Assembly (NCBI GenBank): GCA_016208685.1
Contig: JACQXM010000015.1
Span: forward strand, 1-64,000
Length of the DNA stretch: 64,000 nucleotides
Source of the DNA: Planctomycetota bacterium
GTDB lineage: Bacteria; Planctomycetota; Phycisphaerae; UBA1845
Direction: 5' to 3'
The number at the start of each line of letters is the position of its first letter. Positions within the stretch are counted from its first letter, which is position 1. The position numbers were made by a program, and so were the translations under genes. The notes under the pieces are model-generated. The model searched no databases, had not been told where the DNA came from, and worked only from the letters and a program-made list of their open reading frames with translations. Below, in pieces: positions 62,689-64,000 of the stretch.

Positions 62689-64000
62689 CTACTTCTCTGA
62701 CCGCGCGGCGTCGGAGCTGGGAAGCGGTTCGACATCCACGATGTCAATGTCGATCGCCCCGATCTTGGAGAGCAGCGGCAGGCTCAGATCGGCGATGCCG
62801 GAGCTCTTCAAGGAGGAGACGGCGAAGGCGATGCGCGTGGGGCTGCAATCGGATTCACCCAGCGCAGCGTCGAAATCGACCCACCGGCCGTCGATCAGAA
62901 ACTGCGTCCAGAGGTGATACCCGAAGATGTCGTCCTGCTTGCCGAAGAGCGGCACGTAGGCAAGCCCTACCGCCACCCGCGAAGGCAGCCCGTTCAACCG
63001 CCCCAGGGCGGCGAGCAGCACGCCGTGTTCACTGCAATCTCCCTCGCGCGTCCGGCAGACCTCGCTGGCGGTGGCGAACCCGATGTTAAGGCTCTTGGTG
63101 GTCACGTACTCGCTGACAAAACGGCGCAGCTTGTCTCCGAGGATGTAGAGGTTCTTTTCTCCGCCGCCGGCCTTCCTGGCCAGTTCCGCCAGCTCCGGGT
63201 CGGCCGTGTTCATCATCAGGTTGCCTTCCAGGTACTCGGCGAGCTCCCTGGGCGCCGTAGCGGGGCTGGGGTGGATCGAGGCAGCCGGCGACGCCCCCGC
63301 CGGAGGCTCACGTCGCAGGCGCGTCACCGTTACCAGGGCGCTGGTCGCCGTCTGCTCGCTGACCGTCTGCATGCCGGTGTCGGGAATGTCGCCCAGGGCG
63401 GCGTCGCCGTTCTTCGATGACACGCGATACACCACCCGCCGCGTGCCCTTGGGATTCAGCGAGCGTTTGGCCTTGACCACCGTGGTCATGAAAAGCTCGG
63501 GGGGAACGAACTCCGCCAGCGCCGTCGCCTGGTCGGTGATCACCATTTCAAGGTCGCCGATGCCGGGGGCGGGAACTTTTGCTTTGATGGGCGTACCGTC
63601 CTGGTCCACCCAGGAGATGAGCTCCATGGCGCCCATGGGGGTGGTCATCACCGCCGTGACCCGCTGCCCGCGCATGGTCTTGCCGTGATGCTCGAACTCC
63701 TCCCAGTTGCCGACCTTGGTCAGGGCCGAAACCGGGGCATCGAGCCGCAGCCCCGGTTCGTAGATGGAGAGCGTGTACTCCGTTCCCGGCTTGAAGCCGC
63801 GCAGCAGGCTCTCGCGGAAGCTGCCCCAGCTCTTGAGCAGGGCATCGGCGGGGACCTTGTAGTCCTCGGTGCGACTCATGCCGAACTGGGTACTGACGAT
63901 GGTGACCGAATCGTCCTTGAAAGTACCTTTCATGGAGAGCTTCTGGATCGACAGATCCTGAACCGTCTCGAAAGAACGCGGCCGGCCGGCAAGTGTTTCG
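62689..64000 (-). CDS. Transglutaminase-like protein, 5' end outside the window
   Basis: The frame runs through the window end without a stop, so the ORF-track ATG at 63933 is internal. At least 437 residues are present. The transglutaminase core has Cys in TREGDCSEHGVLLAAL, His in FGYHLWTQFLIDG and Asp in WVDFDAALGE. Before it lie about 280 residues of beta-rich sequence (YTLSIYEPGLRLDAP, TRRVVYRVSSK). The C-terminus ends with LLSKIGAIDIDIVDV. It may be secreted or periplasmic, but the N-terminus is not visible. Function is unknown beyond a probable peptidase or cross-linking fold. Confidence 0.8.
   Translation of the reverse strand, partial: ETLAGRPRSFETVQDLSIQKLSMKGTFKDDSVTIVSTQFGMSRTEDYKVPADALLKSWGSFRESLLRGFKPGTEYTLSIYEPGLRLDAPVSALTKVGNWEEFEHHGKTMRGQRVTAVMTTPMGAMELISWVDQDGTPIKAKVPAPGIGDLEMVITDQATALAEFVPPELFMTTVVKAKRSLNPKGTRRVVYRVSSKNGDAALGDIPDTGMQTVSEQTATSALVTVTRLRREPPAGASPAASIHPSPATAPRELAEYLEGNLMMNTADPELAELARKAGGGEKNLYILGDKLRRFVSEYVTTKSLNIGFATASEVCRTREGDCSEHGVLLAALGRLNGLPSRVAVGLAYVPLFGKQDDIFGYHLWTQFLIDGRWVDFDAALGESDCSPTRIAFAVSSLKSSGIADLSLPLLSKIGAIDIDIVDVEPLPSSDAARSEK

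Overview
The window is high-GC bacterial chromosome, most likely from an uncultured member of the Planctomycetota. The best clues are an EF-G of the spirochaete/planctomycete/mitochondrial EF-G1 type, a right-handed beta-helix protein ending in dockerin-like DxDGDGxVD repeats, an S46 peptidase, many lipoproteins and coiled-coil proteins of unknown function, a membrane-tethered GspE-like protein, and several families of hairpin-forming intergenic repeats. No rRNA, tRNA, CRISPR array, transposase or phage gene was found. This assignment is inference; no database search was possible.

Layout. 0.1-1.7 kb: a lower-GC pair, a truncated COG2865-type ATP-binding protein overlapping a ParA-like ATPase, probably acquired. 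2.4-9 kb: aminotransferase, transglutaminase-like protein, secreted PDZ-like protein, family 2 glycosyltransferase, DUF6504-like protein. 9-14 kb: fusA behind a good sigma-70-type promoter, then a SSP411/YyaL-like thioredoxin protein. 14-22.6 kb: tandem palindromic repeats, a very large Asp-rich lipoprotein, a small secreted Tyr/Val/Pro-rich protein with a terminator, a SpoIIE-type phosphatase, a DUF192 lipoprotein overlapping a membrane protein, and an enoyl-CoA hydratase. 22.6-29.6 kb: short and unknown genes (including a 28-codon ORF absent from the ORF track), a KimA-like permease, and a YlbF-type protein next to a type-4 uracil-DNA glycosylase.

29.7-40.4 kb: beta-helix/dockerin protein, a 53-aa lipoprotein behind a candidate promoter, topoisomerase I with six zinc ribbons, a PpiD/SurA-like protein, and a B12-binding/MeaB GTPase fusion overlapping a SMUG1-type glycosylase. 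40.4-45.4 kb: RND pump plus TolC-like partner, with no adaptor. 46-49.2 kb: a FliD expanded to 1035 residues. 49.5-53.1 kb: GspE/PilB-like protein with membrane helices and eroded catalytic motifs, next to a CvpA-like membrane protein. 53.1-54.9 kb: minimal LuxR-type regulator and a diguanylate cyclase with an AT-rich dyad between them. 55.3-57.2 kb: flippase and methyltransferase in translational coupling. 57.3-64 kb: S46 peptidase, LolA-like protein, coiled-coil protein and a transglutaminase-like protein that runs off the window.

Most of the window is housekeeping plus cell-envelope genes. The parts that depart most from expectation are the degenerate GspE-like/CvpA pair, the ParA/COG2865 pair, the stand-alone B12-MeaB fusion, the repeat-expanded FliD, the zinc-ribbon-rich TopA, two very short genes, and the dispersed palindromic repeats.
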